Of a stretch of 64,000 bases of DNA, positions 1 to 6,403 are shown piece by piece (within the stretch, counting starts at the first letter, position 1; each line of letters starts with the position of its first letter). The position numbers and the translations under genes are program-made. The stretch is from BOG-932 sp965276835 (GTDB lineage: Bacteria; Pseudomonadota; Alphaproteobacteria; BOG-932; Roseiterribacteraceae), in NCBI GenBank assembly GCA_965276835.1, contig OZ255631.1:558001-622000 (forward strand), written 5' to 3'. The notes below the pieces were generated by a model that made no database searches, was not told the origin of the DNA, and saw nothing but the letters and a program-made list of their open reading frames with translations.

Positions 1-873
1 GATCGCCGCCAGGTGGATCGGTGCATTGGTCGAACCGCCGATCGCGGAATTGACGACGATGGTGTTGAGAAAGGCCGACCGGGTCATGATGTCGGAAGGC
101 TTCAGGTCCTCACCAACCATGCCGACGATCCGCTTGCCTGTACGGTAGGCGATCTCCTGCCGATCTCGATAGGGTGCCGGGATCGCGGCGGAGCCCGGAA
201 GCTGCATGCCCAACGCTTCCGCAAGCGAATTCATCGTGGTGGCCGTGCCCATCGTGTTGCAATAGCCGGTCGAGGGCGCCGACGACGCGACGAGTTCAAT
301 GAACCCGGCATCGTCGATCTCGCCCGCGGCCAGCATCTGGCGGGCCTTCCAAACGATCGTGCCGGAGCCGGTGCGCTCGCCCTTATGCCAGCCGTTGAGC
401 ATCGGCCCGACCGACAGCGCAATCGCAGGAATGTTCACAGTCGCCGCCGCCATCAAGCAGGCAGGCGTAGTCTTGTCGCAGCCGATCATCAGCACTACGC
501 CGTCAAGCGGATAGCCGTAGAGAACCTCGACTAGTCCCAGATAGGAAAGATTGCGATCGAGTCCGGCTGTGGGGCGCTTGCCGGTCTCCTGAATGGGATG
601 GACCGGGAATTCGAGCGGAATGCCGCCGGCTTCGCGGATGCCGTCGCGGACCCGCTCAGCGAGCACAAGATGATGACGGTTGCAGGGCGACAGGTCAGAT
701 CCGGTCTGCGCAATGCCGATGATCGGTCTGCCCGAGCGCAATTCTTCGAGGCTCAAACCGAAATTCAGATAGCGCTCGAGATAGAGCGCCGTCATGTCGA
801 TATTGGCCGGATTGTCGAACCAGGCCTGCGACCGAAGCCTGGGTTTGTCCGTGCCGGGATTTGAATTGGTCAA
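1..873 (-). CDS. IlvD/Edd family aldonate dehydratase (N-terminal 291 residues; runs off the left edge)
   Basis: Dehydratase of the IlvD/Edd family, which removes water from a sugar acid (xylonate, arabonate or galactonate) to give a 2-keto-3-deoxy acid, using an Fe-S cluster. Visible family motifs are MTALYLERYLNFGLS near residue 20, GIAQTGSDLSPCNRHH near 45-60, GCDKTTP near 120, a PMLNGWHKGE stretch, and GGSTNAPIHLAAI at the window edge. The wording is closest to Caulobacter xylonate dehydratase as I remember it, not to valine-pathway IlvD. The start is a TTG at 871-873 with a GGGGAG site just upstream; no ATG fits the conserved N-terminus. It is divergent from the sugar permease at 1002 and shares its control region. 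The exact substrate is not readable from sequence; the neighbouring galactose/arabinose dehydrogenase suggests galactonate or arabonate. Confidence 0.88.
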   Translation of the reverse strand, partial: MTNSNPGTDKPRLRSQAWFDNPANIDMTALYLERYLNFGLSLEELRSGRPIIGIAQTGSDLSPCNRHHLVLAERVRDGIREAGGIPLEFPVHPIQETGKRPTAGLDRNLSYLGLVEVLYGYPLDGVVLMIGCDKTTPACLMAAATVNIPAIALSVGPMLNGWHKGERTGSGTIVWKARQMLAAGEIDDAGFIELVASSAPSTGYCNTMGTATTMNSLAEALGMQLPGSAAIPAPYRDRQEIAYRTGKRIVGMVGEDLKPSDIMTRSAFLNTIVVNSAIGGSTNAPIHLAAI

Positions 874-948
874 TTTGATCTCCCCGCGCCAAGAGTCATG
901 CCGGCGCGGCCAGCACGACGTGACGGATATTGACGTGCTCTCACTGCC

Positions 949-971
949 TATATACTCAGACAATTAGTATG
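949..971. promoter_or_regulatory. Candidate FadR-type operator, copy 1 (dehydratase/permease divergent promoter)
   Basis: The intergenic region between the dehydratase and the permease carries TACTCAGACA at 953-962, the reverse complement of TGTCTGAGTA. The same core occurs at 3179-3188 and 5913-5922. Around it lies an imperfect inverted repeat, ATACT (952-956) and AGTAT (966-970). A shared core in three control regions of one catabolic island suggests a common operator. The nearby GntR/FadR regulator is the obvious candidate to bind it; that assignment is inferred. Confidence 0.6.
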
Positions 972-1001
972 AAACAACCCGTTTAGGGTGTAGGGGAAAA
1001 G

Positions 1002-2300
1002 ATGCCGCAACCGCTCAAGACCGTGGTCGAGTCCGCAGCAGTGTCTGCAGATGGGGGGCACTACCGCCCGGCGCTGACGCTTCTCGCAAGCCTCTTTTTC
1101 ATTTGGGGCTTTATAACCGTCATCAACAACACTTTGCTTCCCCATCTGCGCGCGGTCTTCGATCTCAGCTATACGCAGACCACCCTGCTCGAATCCGTCT
1201 GGTTCATCGCCTATTTCTTCGCATCCCTGCCATCGGCCAGGCTGATCGAGCGGATCGGTTATCAACGAGCCTTGGTTACCGGCCTGCTGGTTATGGCCGG
1301 CGGTGCATTGCTTATGATTCCAGCGGCACGGCTTCCGTCCTACGGGGTCGTGCTCGCCGCATTGTTCGTGATCGCGAGCGGAATCACATTGCTCCAGGTC
1401 GCCGCCAATCCCTATGTCGCCGTCGTGGGACCGCCCGAGACAGCGTCATCACGCCTCAATCTGGTGCAGGCATTCAATTCGCTGGGCACGACGCTGGCGC
1501 CGCTTTTCGGCGGTTATCTGATCCTCGGCCGATCGACATCTGGCCGAGTTGCAGAGGGTGCTCATGTGCTCACCGCAGCTGAAAAGCTGGCGGATGCTCG
1601 ATCAGTGCAGCTTCCCTATCTGATCGTCGCGATCGTGCTGATCCTGCTGGCGGTTGTGATCGCACGCTTTCCGCTCCCGACAATGAGCGCCGCAACGCGC
1701 CGAAGCACCAAATCAGAGCGCAAGAACCATTCGCTTTGGGCACACCGCAATCTGGTTTTCGGCGTGCCGGCGATGTTCATCTACCTCATCGCGGAGATCG
1801 GAGTATCCAATCTTTTTATAAACTTCGTCTCCCAGCCCGAGATCGGGGACCTCACGCATGAGCAGGCGTCGCACTACCTGTTCGTGCTCTGGGGCGGAAT
1901 GATGGTCGGCCGCTTTCTCGGCAGCATTGTCATGCGTTTCGTGCCGGCGGAGCGGGTGCTCGCGCTAGCAAGCGTCGGTGCTGGATTGGTGATTCTCGTG
2001 GCGAGCCTTGGGACCGGCCATCTTGCGATGTGGGCGCTGATTTCGGTGGGTCTGTTTCACTCCATCATGTTTCCAACGATCTTTACGCTGGGCATCCGGG
2101 GCTTGGGGCCGTTGACTGAAGAAGGATCCGGCCTCCTGATCATGGCGATTGCAGGAGGGTCTCTGGTGGTGTTCCAGGGTGCCCTCGCCGATACCTTCGG
2201 CCTGCAGGCGTCGTTCCTGCTGACGGCAATGTGTGAACTCTATGTACTGTTCTACGCAGTTTGGGGCGTCCGGCCTACCGGCTCGGTTGAACGCAAGTAA
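1002..2300 (+). CDS. FHS-family sugar:proton symporter (FucP/GluP-like MFS)
   Basis: Inner-membrane sugar permease of the major facilitator superfamily, 432 residues with about twelve hydrophobic segments. The N-terminal GFITVINNTLLPHLRAVFDL and the following YTQTTLLESVWFIAYFF match the fucose/glucose/galactose (FHS) branch, not the sugar-porter branch seen at 16614. The ATG at 1002 has AGGGGA about eight bases upstream. It is divergent from an aldonate dehydratase and next to a galactose/arabinose dehydrogenase cluster, so L-fucose, D-galactose or L-arabinose are likely cargoes; sequence alone cannot decide. Expression probably depends on the operator at 949-971. Confidence 0.85.
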   Translation: MPQPLKTVVESAAVSADGGHYRPALTLLASLFFIWGFITVINNTLLPHLRAVFDLSYTQTTLLESVWFIAYFFASLPSARLIERIGYQRALVTGLLVMAGGALLMIPAARLPSYGVVLAALFVIASGITLLQVAANPYVAVVGPPETASSRLNLVQAFNSLGTTLAPLFGGYLILGRSTSGRVAEGAHVLTAAEKLADARSVQLPYLIVAIVLILLAVVIARFPLPTMSAATRRSTKSERKNHSLWAHRNLVFGVPAMFIYLIAEIGVSNLFINFVSQPEIGDLTHEQASHYLFVLWGGMMVGRFLGSIVMRFVPAERVLALASVGAGLVILVASLGTGHLAMWALISVGLFHSIMFPTIFTLGIRGLGPLTEEGSGLLIMAIAGGSLVVFQGALADTFGLQASFLLTAMCELYVLFYAVWGVRPTGSVERK

Positions 2301-2322
2301 ACGAAGGCCATTGGCTTGAGGT

Positions 2323-3093
2323 TTAGCCTTGAACCGGCTGGGCCTGCATTGAATGCCGCGTATCTTCCAGCGCCAGCTCGATCAAATTGTGCATCGCGTT
2401 ACGGGCCGCTTCCTGATTGCCCTCGGAGATCGCGTCGAAGACGCGGCGGTGATCGGGGATCGCATTGCGCGGGAATGTACCGCCGCGTTGCTTGAACACT
2501 GTGGTCCAATTGACCGCAGCGCTGATGCTGGAGCTCAGGACTATCAGCGCCTCATTACCGGTGGCGCGCAGAATCGCATCATGAAAGTCGCGATCAGCCG
2601 CGCGGCCAGTGTCACTGGCGAGCGTGTGTCGCGTCATCGCTGCGAGCGCGTCCCGCATCGTCTTGAGTTGGGCATTGCTTCTCCGCGATGCGGCCAGCGC
2701 GGCGGCCGCGGGTTCGACAATGGCGCGCAGCTCGAAGAGGTTCCGGACGAAGTCGAGGTCCGGTTCGCCGGCGAAAGCCCACGCCAAGACCTCGGGGTCG
2801 AGCAAATTCCAGCGATCTCGCGGTAGCACGCGCGTACCCGTCTTCGGCCGGCTTTCGACCAGCCCCTTCGCCATCAGCACCTGCACCGCTTCGCGATAGG
2901 CGCTGCGCGAAACATCCAGCGTCTCGGAAAACGCGATTTCACCTGACAGCGTCGTGCCAGGCGGGTATTGCCCTGAGACTATCGCGGCTCCCAGCCATTG
3001 GGCGATAGCGCCATGCAGCCGCCGCCCTGTGCCGCGCGGCCGCTTTTCCCGCATCGCATGCGATTTTTCGAGAGAGAGATCTTCGCTGGTCAC
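2323..3093 (-). CDS. GntR family transcriptional regulator, FadR subfamily
   Basis: DNA-binding regulator of 256 residues. An N-terminal winged helix-turn-helix spans about residues 25-95 (GEIAFSETLDVSRSAYREAVQVLMAKGLVESRPKTGTRV read in pieces), followed by an all-helical FCD ligand-binding domain (FELRAIVEPAAAALAA near 135 and DHRRVFDAISEGNQEAARNAM near 215). FCD regulators usually sense sugar acids or other organic acids and act as repressors. A GTG start at 3093 gives a complete domain with AAGG upstream; an internal ATG at 3054 is possible but has no ribosome site. It is convergent with the permease and divergent from the AraD1 gene. It is the natural candidate for binding the repeated TGTCTGAGTA element. 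Confidence 0.9.
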   Translation of the reverse strand: MTSEDLSLEKSHAMREKRPRGTGRRLHGAIAQWLGAAIVSGQYPPGTTLSGEIAFSETLDVSRSAYREAVQVLMAKGLVESRPKTGTRVLPRDRWNLLDPEVLAWAFAGEPDLDFVRNLFELRAIVEPAAAALAASRRSNAQLKTMRDALAAMTRHTLASDTGRAADRDFHDAILRATGNEALIVLSSSISAAVNWTTVFKQRGGTFPRNAIPDHRRVFDAISEGNQEAARNAMHNLIELALEDTRHSMQAQPVQG

Positions 3094-3175
3094 CTTTCCA
3101 TCCTTTGGTTGAGCCTATGTATCGTCTCGAGCCGCAAAACACCAACCGTGACATTGCCATCCCGACGACCAGCGA

Positions 3176-3191
3176 ATATGTCTGAGTAATA
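3176..3191. promoter_or_regulatory. Candidate FadR-type operator, copy 2 (regulator/AraD1 divergent promoter)
   Basis: The 16-mer ATATGTCTGAGTAATA sits in the divergent region between the regulator start (3093) and the AraD1 start (3280). An identical 16-mer occurs at 5910-5925 ahead of the glycosidase operon, and its 10-base core occurs at 953-962 in the other orientation. Its position would let the regulator control itself and the downstream dehydrogenase genes. Confidence 0.65.
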
Positions 3192-3279
3192 TCTTGAGAA
3201 GCCATGCATATGGCTCTACCCGGCAGGACATTGGGCCAAGACTACAGGTCGAAGGCAAGCCGCGATGTATGGAGAGATA

Positions 3280-4266
3280 ATGAGCCTGCGCCTGTTGCAG
3301 TACCGCGCCGACGACGGTGTACGCGCTGTGATTGCCGTCACGGCCGAGGGCTCGGCTTTTGTCAGGGGCATTGAGTCCGTCCGCGCGCTTGCTGCTCGCG
3401 CGGTCGCGGACGGTACAGATCTCGCCGGCGCCGTGGCTACAGCCGGCACCTACGACAGCGTAGACATTGCAGACGAGCTTGGTGCGCGCCGCATCTTGGC
3501 GCCGATCGATCACGAGGATCCGGCGCACCTGATTATGTCAGGGACCGGCCTAACCCACCTGGGCTCGGCCGAAACCCGGGACAAGATGCATCGGCTAGGC
3601 GAGGCGACGTTAACCGACTCGATGCGCATATTTCTCGACGGCCTCGCAGGCGGAAAGCCCGTGGCCGGCGAAACCGGCCACCAGCCCGAATGGTTTTATA
3701 AGGGGGACGGCTCATCTTTGGTGGGACCGGAACAGCCTTTGACCCTCCCGGCTTTCGCCAGGGACGGAGGCGAAGAGCCGGAACTCGCGGGAATTTATCT
3801 GATCGGCCCGGATGGGACGCCTTTTCGGCTTGGCGTGTGTCTCGCTAACGAATTCAGCGACCACCTGACGGAGCGCCATAATTATCTTTGGCTGGCGCAT
3901 TCCAAATTGCGCCAAGCGGCGCTTGGCCCCGAATTGCTCGTTGGTCCGCCCCCTAATCATGTTCAGGGTATGAGCCGCATCCATCGCAGCAATGCGGTCC
4001 TCTGGGAGAAGCCGTTTTTAAGCGGCGAGGAAAACATGTCGCACAGCCTAGCCAACCTGGAGGCTCATCACTTCAAATATGCCCAGTTTCGCCGGCCGGG
4101 CGACGTCCACGTGCATTTCTTCGGCACGGCGACTTTGTCCTTCAGCGACGGGATACAAACGCGCGCTGGCGACATATTTGAAATCGAGGCATCGCCCTTT
4201 ACGCTGCCGTTGCGCAACCCGCTCCACCCGGCGCCGCGGGCCTCTGTGATTGTACGAGGGCTCTGA
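3280..4266 (+). CDS. AraD1/GguC family protein (fumarylacetoacetate-hydrolase fold)
   Basis: Protein of 328 residues that I recognise as the AraD1/GguC branch of the fumarylacetoacetate-hydrolase superfamily. Its genes accompany sugar-acid catabolism and often act on or near 2-keto-3-deoxy sugar acids. Characteristic stretches are IMSGTGLTHLGSAETR, QPEWFYKGDG, EEPELAGIYLIG (acidic metal-binding region) and GDIFEIEASPF near the C-terminus. The ATG at 3280 is preferred over one at 3265 because GGAGAG lies four bases upstream of it. It is followed after one base by the dehydrogenase gene, so the two are probably co-transcribed. A 2-keto-3-deoxy-aldonate dehydratase role is possible but inferred. 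Confidence 0.8.
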   Translation: MSLRLLQYRADDGVRAVIAVTAEGSAFVRGIESVRALAARAVADGTDLAGAVATAGTYDSVDIADELGARRILAPIDHEDPAHLIMSGTGLTHLGSAETRDKMHRLGEATLTDSMRIFLDGLAGGKPVAGETGHQPEWFYKGDGSSLVGPEQPLTLPAFARDGGEEPELAGIYLIGPDGTPFRLGVCLANEFSDHLTERHNYLWLAHSKLRQAALGPELLVGPPPNHVQGMSRIHRSNAVLWEKPFLSGEENMSHSLANLEAHHFKYAQFRRPGDVHVHFFGTATLSFSDGIQTRAGDIFEIEASPFTLPLRNPLHPAPRASVIVRGL

Positions 4267-4267
4267 C

Positions 4268-5194
4268 GTGCGGCCGGTCCGCATCGCCGTGGTTGGCTTG
4301 GGCAAGATCGCGTGTGACCAGCATCTCTCGGCGATCGCCGCCGACGATCGTTTTCAGCTCTCGGCCAGCGTGGACCCAAAGGAGCCAGGCCTCCCTGGCG
4401 TTCCGCATTTCAGCGACCTTGCCGCACTGCTCGCCGACGGGCCCGCTCTCGACGCGGTGGTGCTTTGCACGCCCCCGCAGGTTCGCCATGAGTTGGCGTC
4501 ACAAGCGCTGACGCGCGGCCTTCACGTATTCCTCGAGAAGCCGCCCGGCATCACGCTGAGTGAGGTCGAGATTCTACGTGAACAGGCTGCCAAGATGGGC
4601 GTTTCAATGCTTGCCGGCTGGCATTCGCGCTTTGCGCCAGGCGTGGAACCCGCTCGTTTATGGTTGGCGGCCCGGCAGATTGCGCGGGTCTCGATTGTCT
4701 GGCGTGAGGATGTGCGGGTCTGGCATCCCGGTCAGGCCTGGATATGGGAGCCGGGTGGCCTCGGCGTATTCGATCCTGGGATTAATGCTCTTTCGATTCT
4801 AACGCAGCTCCTCCCGAACCCGATCTGCGTAACGCAGGCGACGCTCATGTTCCCTGCCAATTGCGCGGCGCCTATCGCAGCGATCGTCGGTTTCCGTGAT
4901 ACCGCCGGCACCGAGATCACGGCAGATTTCGACTTTCGGCAAACTGGCCCGCAAAGCTGGGACATTGCCGTCGAAACCGACGCTGGAGGGCTGACCCTGG
5001 CGGCGGGTGGCGCCGTTCTTTCACTTCCATCTGGGACACGCCGCATGCAGGAGCGCGAATATCCGTGCCTTTACCGCCATTTCGCCGACCTGATTCGAAC
5101 GGGCTGCAGCGACGTGGATGTCGGGCCGCTGCGATTGGTTGCCGACGCCTTCCTACGAGGGCGTCGCGAGACGGTCGAGGCGTTCTACGACTGA
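4268..5194 (+). CDS. Gfo/Idh/MocA family D-galactose / L-arabinose 1-dehydrogenase
   Basis: NAD(P)-dependent cytoplasmic oxidoreductase that converts an aldose to its lactone, the first step of a non-phosphorylative sugar pathway. The Rossmann motif VGLGKIACDQHL is at the N-terminus, EKPPG near residue 90, and WREDVRVWHPGQ followed by IWEPGGLGVFDPGINALSI mark the catalytic domain. These match Azospirillum L-arabinose 1-dehydrogenase and Pseudomonas galactose 1-dehydrogenase as I recall them. The GTG at 4268 with GAGGG seven bases upstream is a better start than the TTG at 4250, which lies inside the preceding gene. Length 308 residues, normal for the family. Galactose versus arabinose preference cannot be read. 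Confidence 0.87.
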   Translation: MRPVRIAVVGLGKIACDQHLSAIAADDRFQLSASVDPKEPGLPGVPHFSDLAALLADGPALDAVVLCTPPQVRHELASQALTRGLHVFLEKPPGITLSEVEILREQAAKMGVSMLAGWHSRFAPGVEPARLWLAARQIARVSIVWREDVRVWHPGQAWIWEPGGLGVFDPGINALSILTQLLPNPICVTQATLMFPANCAAPIAAIVGFRDTAGTEITADFDFRQTGPQSWDIAVETDAGGLTLAAGGAVLSLPSGTRRMQEREYPCLYRHFADLIRTGCSDVDVGPLRLVADAFLRGRRETVEAFYD

Positions 5195-5219
5195 GCCCAG
5201 CACAGATCGAGAGGAGAAG

Positions 5220-5312
5220 ATGATGCCTCCGTCGCGGATATGTAGGCCCCCACTGTGTTTTAAGCGCGGATGCCGATCATCCGTGCCTAGTCAGCGCGAT
5301 CTTTGCGCATGA
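5220..5312 (+). CDS. Possible 30-residue leader or gene remnant
   Basis: A near-ideal ribosome site (AGAGGAGAAG) directly precedes two consecutive ATG codons 25 bases after the dehydrogenase stop, but the frame closes after 30 residues rich in Cys, Pro and Arg. The product resembles nothing I know. The strong translation start with no sizeable frame behind it suggests that a further operon gene, perhaps a lactonase or aldehyde dehydrogenase, was lost and left only its start. A true short peptide is the alternative. Confidence 0.25.
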   Translation: MMPPSRICRPPLCFKRGCRSSVPSQRDLCA

Positions 5313-5908
5313 AGCTCGATCTCCGAAAACACATCCTTCGGATGGGTGTGACGGGGCATTGGTCGGCCGGGTGGCGGCCCGATGTTTGCGGTCCTCCTGT
5401 CGTTGCCATTAGGCAAGAGGGCGTCATCGATAGGGGCTCTTCGCCGGTAGCGGACTTACAGGCGGCAAGGCCGGACTGTCTCAAACCGACCCTTGCGGGC
5501 GTCCTAGGGTTTCTAGCTTCTCGTGTAGCCAGGCTGTTGTTATTCGTCTGTCGGGATGCACCGACGTCATAGACTTGGTTGTCGGCGAGTTTCTTGCCGG
5601 CCTCCGGTAAGCGGTCGCGATTTAGACAGCCTCCGTTTCCGGGGCTTCGCGATGTACTGCGAGCGGCGTGGTGAGCGCTTCGGATACTTTATCCGATCAG
5701 GCCACTATCCCTTGCAGGTATTGGTCCGACAAGATTGCCGCGCCTGCAGGTGATAACCGCGCTGGACACACGCCTTTCCGCGTGGTGCTGGGCTCCCTGA
5801 AGTCTCAGTTTTGTATGGTTGAACGGACAATCTTGCGGATCGCAAGCGGTGATCGTTTGCCTTTGGACGAAAATCCACGACCGTATTGCAAGCCCGATCT
5901 TCCCTCTC
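5313..5908. other. Stretch with no recognisable gene
   Basis: Frames on both strands are short, rich in Arg and Cys, and lack family motifs or convincing ribosome sites. It lies between the dehydrogenase cluster and the glycosidase operon. It could be decayed coding DNA, but I could not reconstruct a parent gene. Confidence 0.5.
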
Positions 5909-5909
5909 T

Positions 5910-5925
5910 ATATGTCTGAGTAATA
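5910..5925. promoter_or_regulatory. Candidate FadR-type operator, copy 3 (glycosidase operon)
   Basis: ATATGTCTGAGTAATA here is identical over 16 bases to the copy at 3176-3191. It lies about 160 bases upstream of the first gene of the GH2-GH1-GH3 operon. The shared element ties the glycosidases to the same regulator as the dehydrogenase and permease genes. Confidence 0.65.
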
Positions 5926-6082
5926 AGCGCAACAAAGCGTTTCTTGGCGCCGCGGAAAATCGCTGCCTGCGACCCGCTTTGCGACTGAATGGCCAACTCT
6001 TGGAACCAATTCGCGGCCGGAAAAACCGCCACCTCCGTAGTGGTGATTTCGCAGCCGAACTTGCTCGAAGGAACGAGACGAT

Positions 6083-6403
6083 ATGAGCAGGAATCTTGTC
6101 GCGCCGCGCTATGAGCCTGCGCGAGCATATCACCGCCCTAAGCCGGCGCCGTTCGATTTCGGTGTAGACACGCAGAGCATCGAAGAACTCATGGATACGC
6201 CGGCCACGCGTGAGATTGTCCTAAAACATGCGCCGTGGGTCGGCATGATGGCCAATGCCGAAGCTTTCCAGCCGTATCTTTCGATCTTTACCGTGCGCGA
6301 CATCGCACATTTTCTGCCTATGGACGTCTCGAAGTCCATTGCCGAACTCGATGCCGCACTAAGGACCGTCCCGCAACCGGTGCGGCCCGCCGATGTTCGA
6401 TAA
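6083..6403 (+). CDS. Small stand-alone protein resembling a C-terminal module of glycoside hydrolases
   Basis: Protein of 106 residues. Residues 27-100 (starting DFGVDTQSIEELMDTPATRE, then IVLKHAPWVG) resemble a compact helical module that I remember at the C-terminus of several proteobacterial glycosidases and esterases, where it reads roughly TPIGELLANPEAKAILDKHLPG. Here it is free-standing. GGAACGAG lies upstream of the ATG. The frame overlaps the start of the GH2 gene by 11 bases, so the two are translationally coupled. There is no signal peptide, although the neighbouring enzymes are exported. Its function is not known to me. Confidence 0.6.
   Translation: MSRNLVAPRYEPARAYHRPKPAPFDFGVDTQSIEELMDTPATREIVLKHAPWVGMMANAEAFQPYLSIFTVRDIAHFLPMDVSKSIAELDAALRTVPQPVRPADVR

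Noticed and set aside
3265..3279. Upstream ATG for the AraD1 gene
   Set aside because: GGAGAG sits between this ATG and the one at 3280, so the later start fits better.
5705..6133. 142-residue minus-strand frame upstream of the glycosidase operon
   Set aside because: Arg-rich, lacks motifs and a ribosome site, and covers the conserved operator copy.
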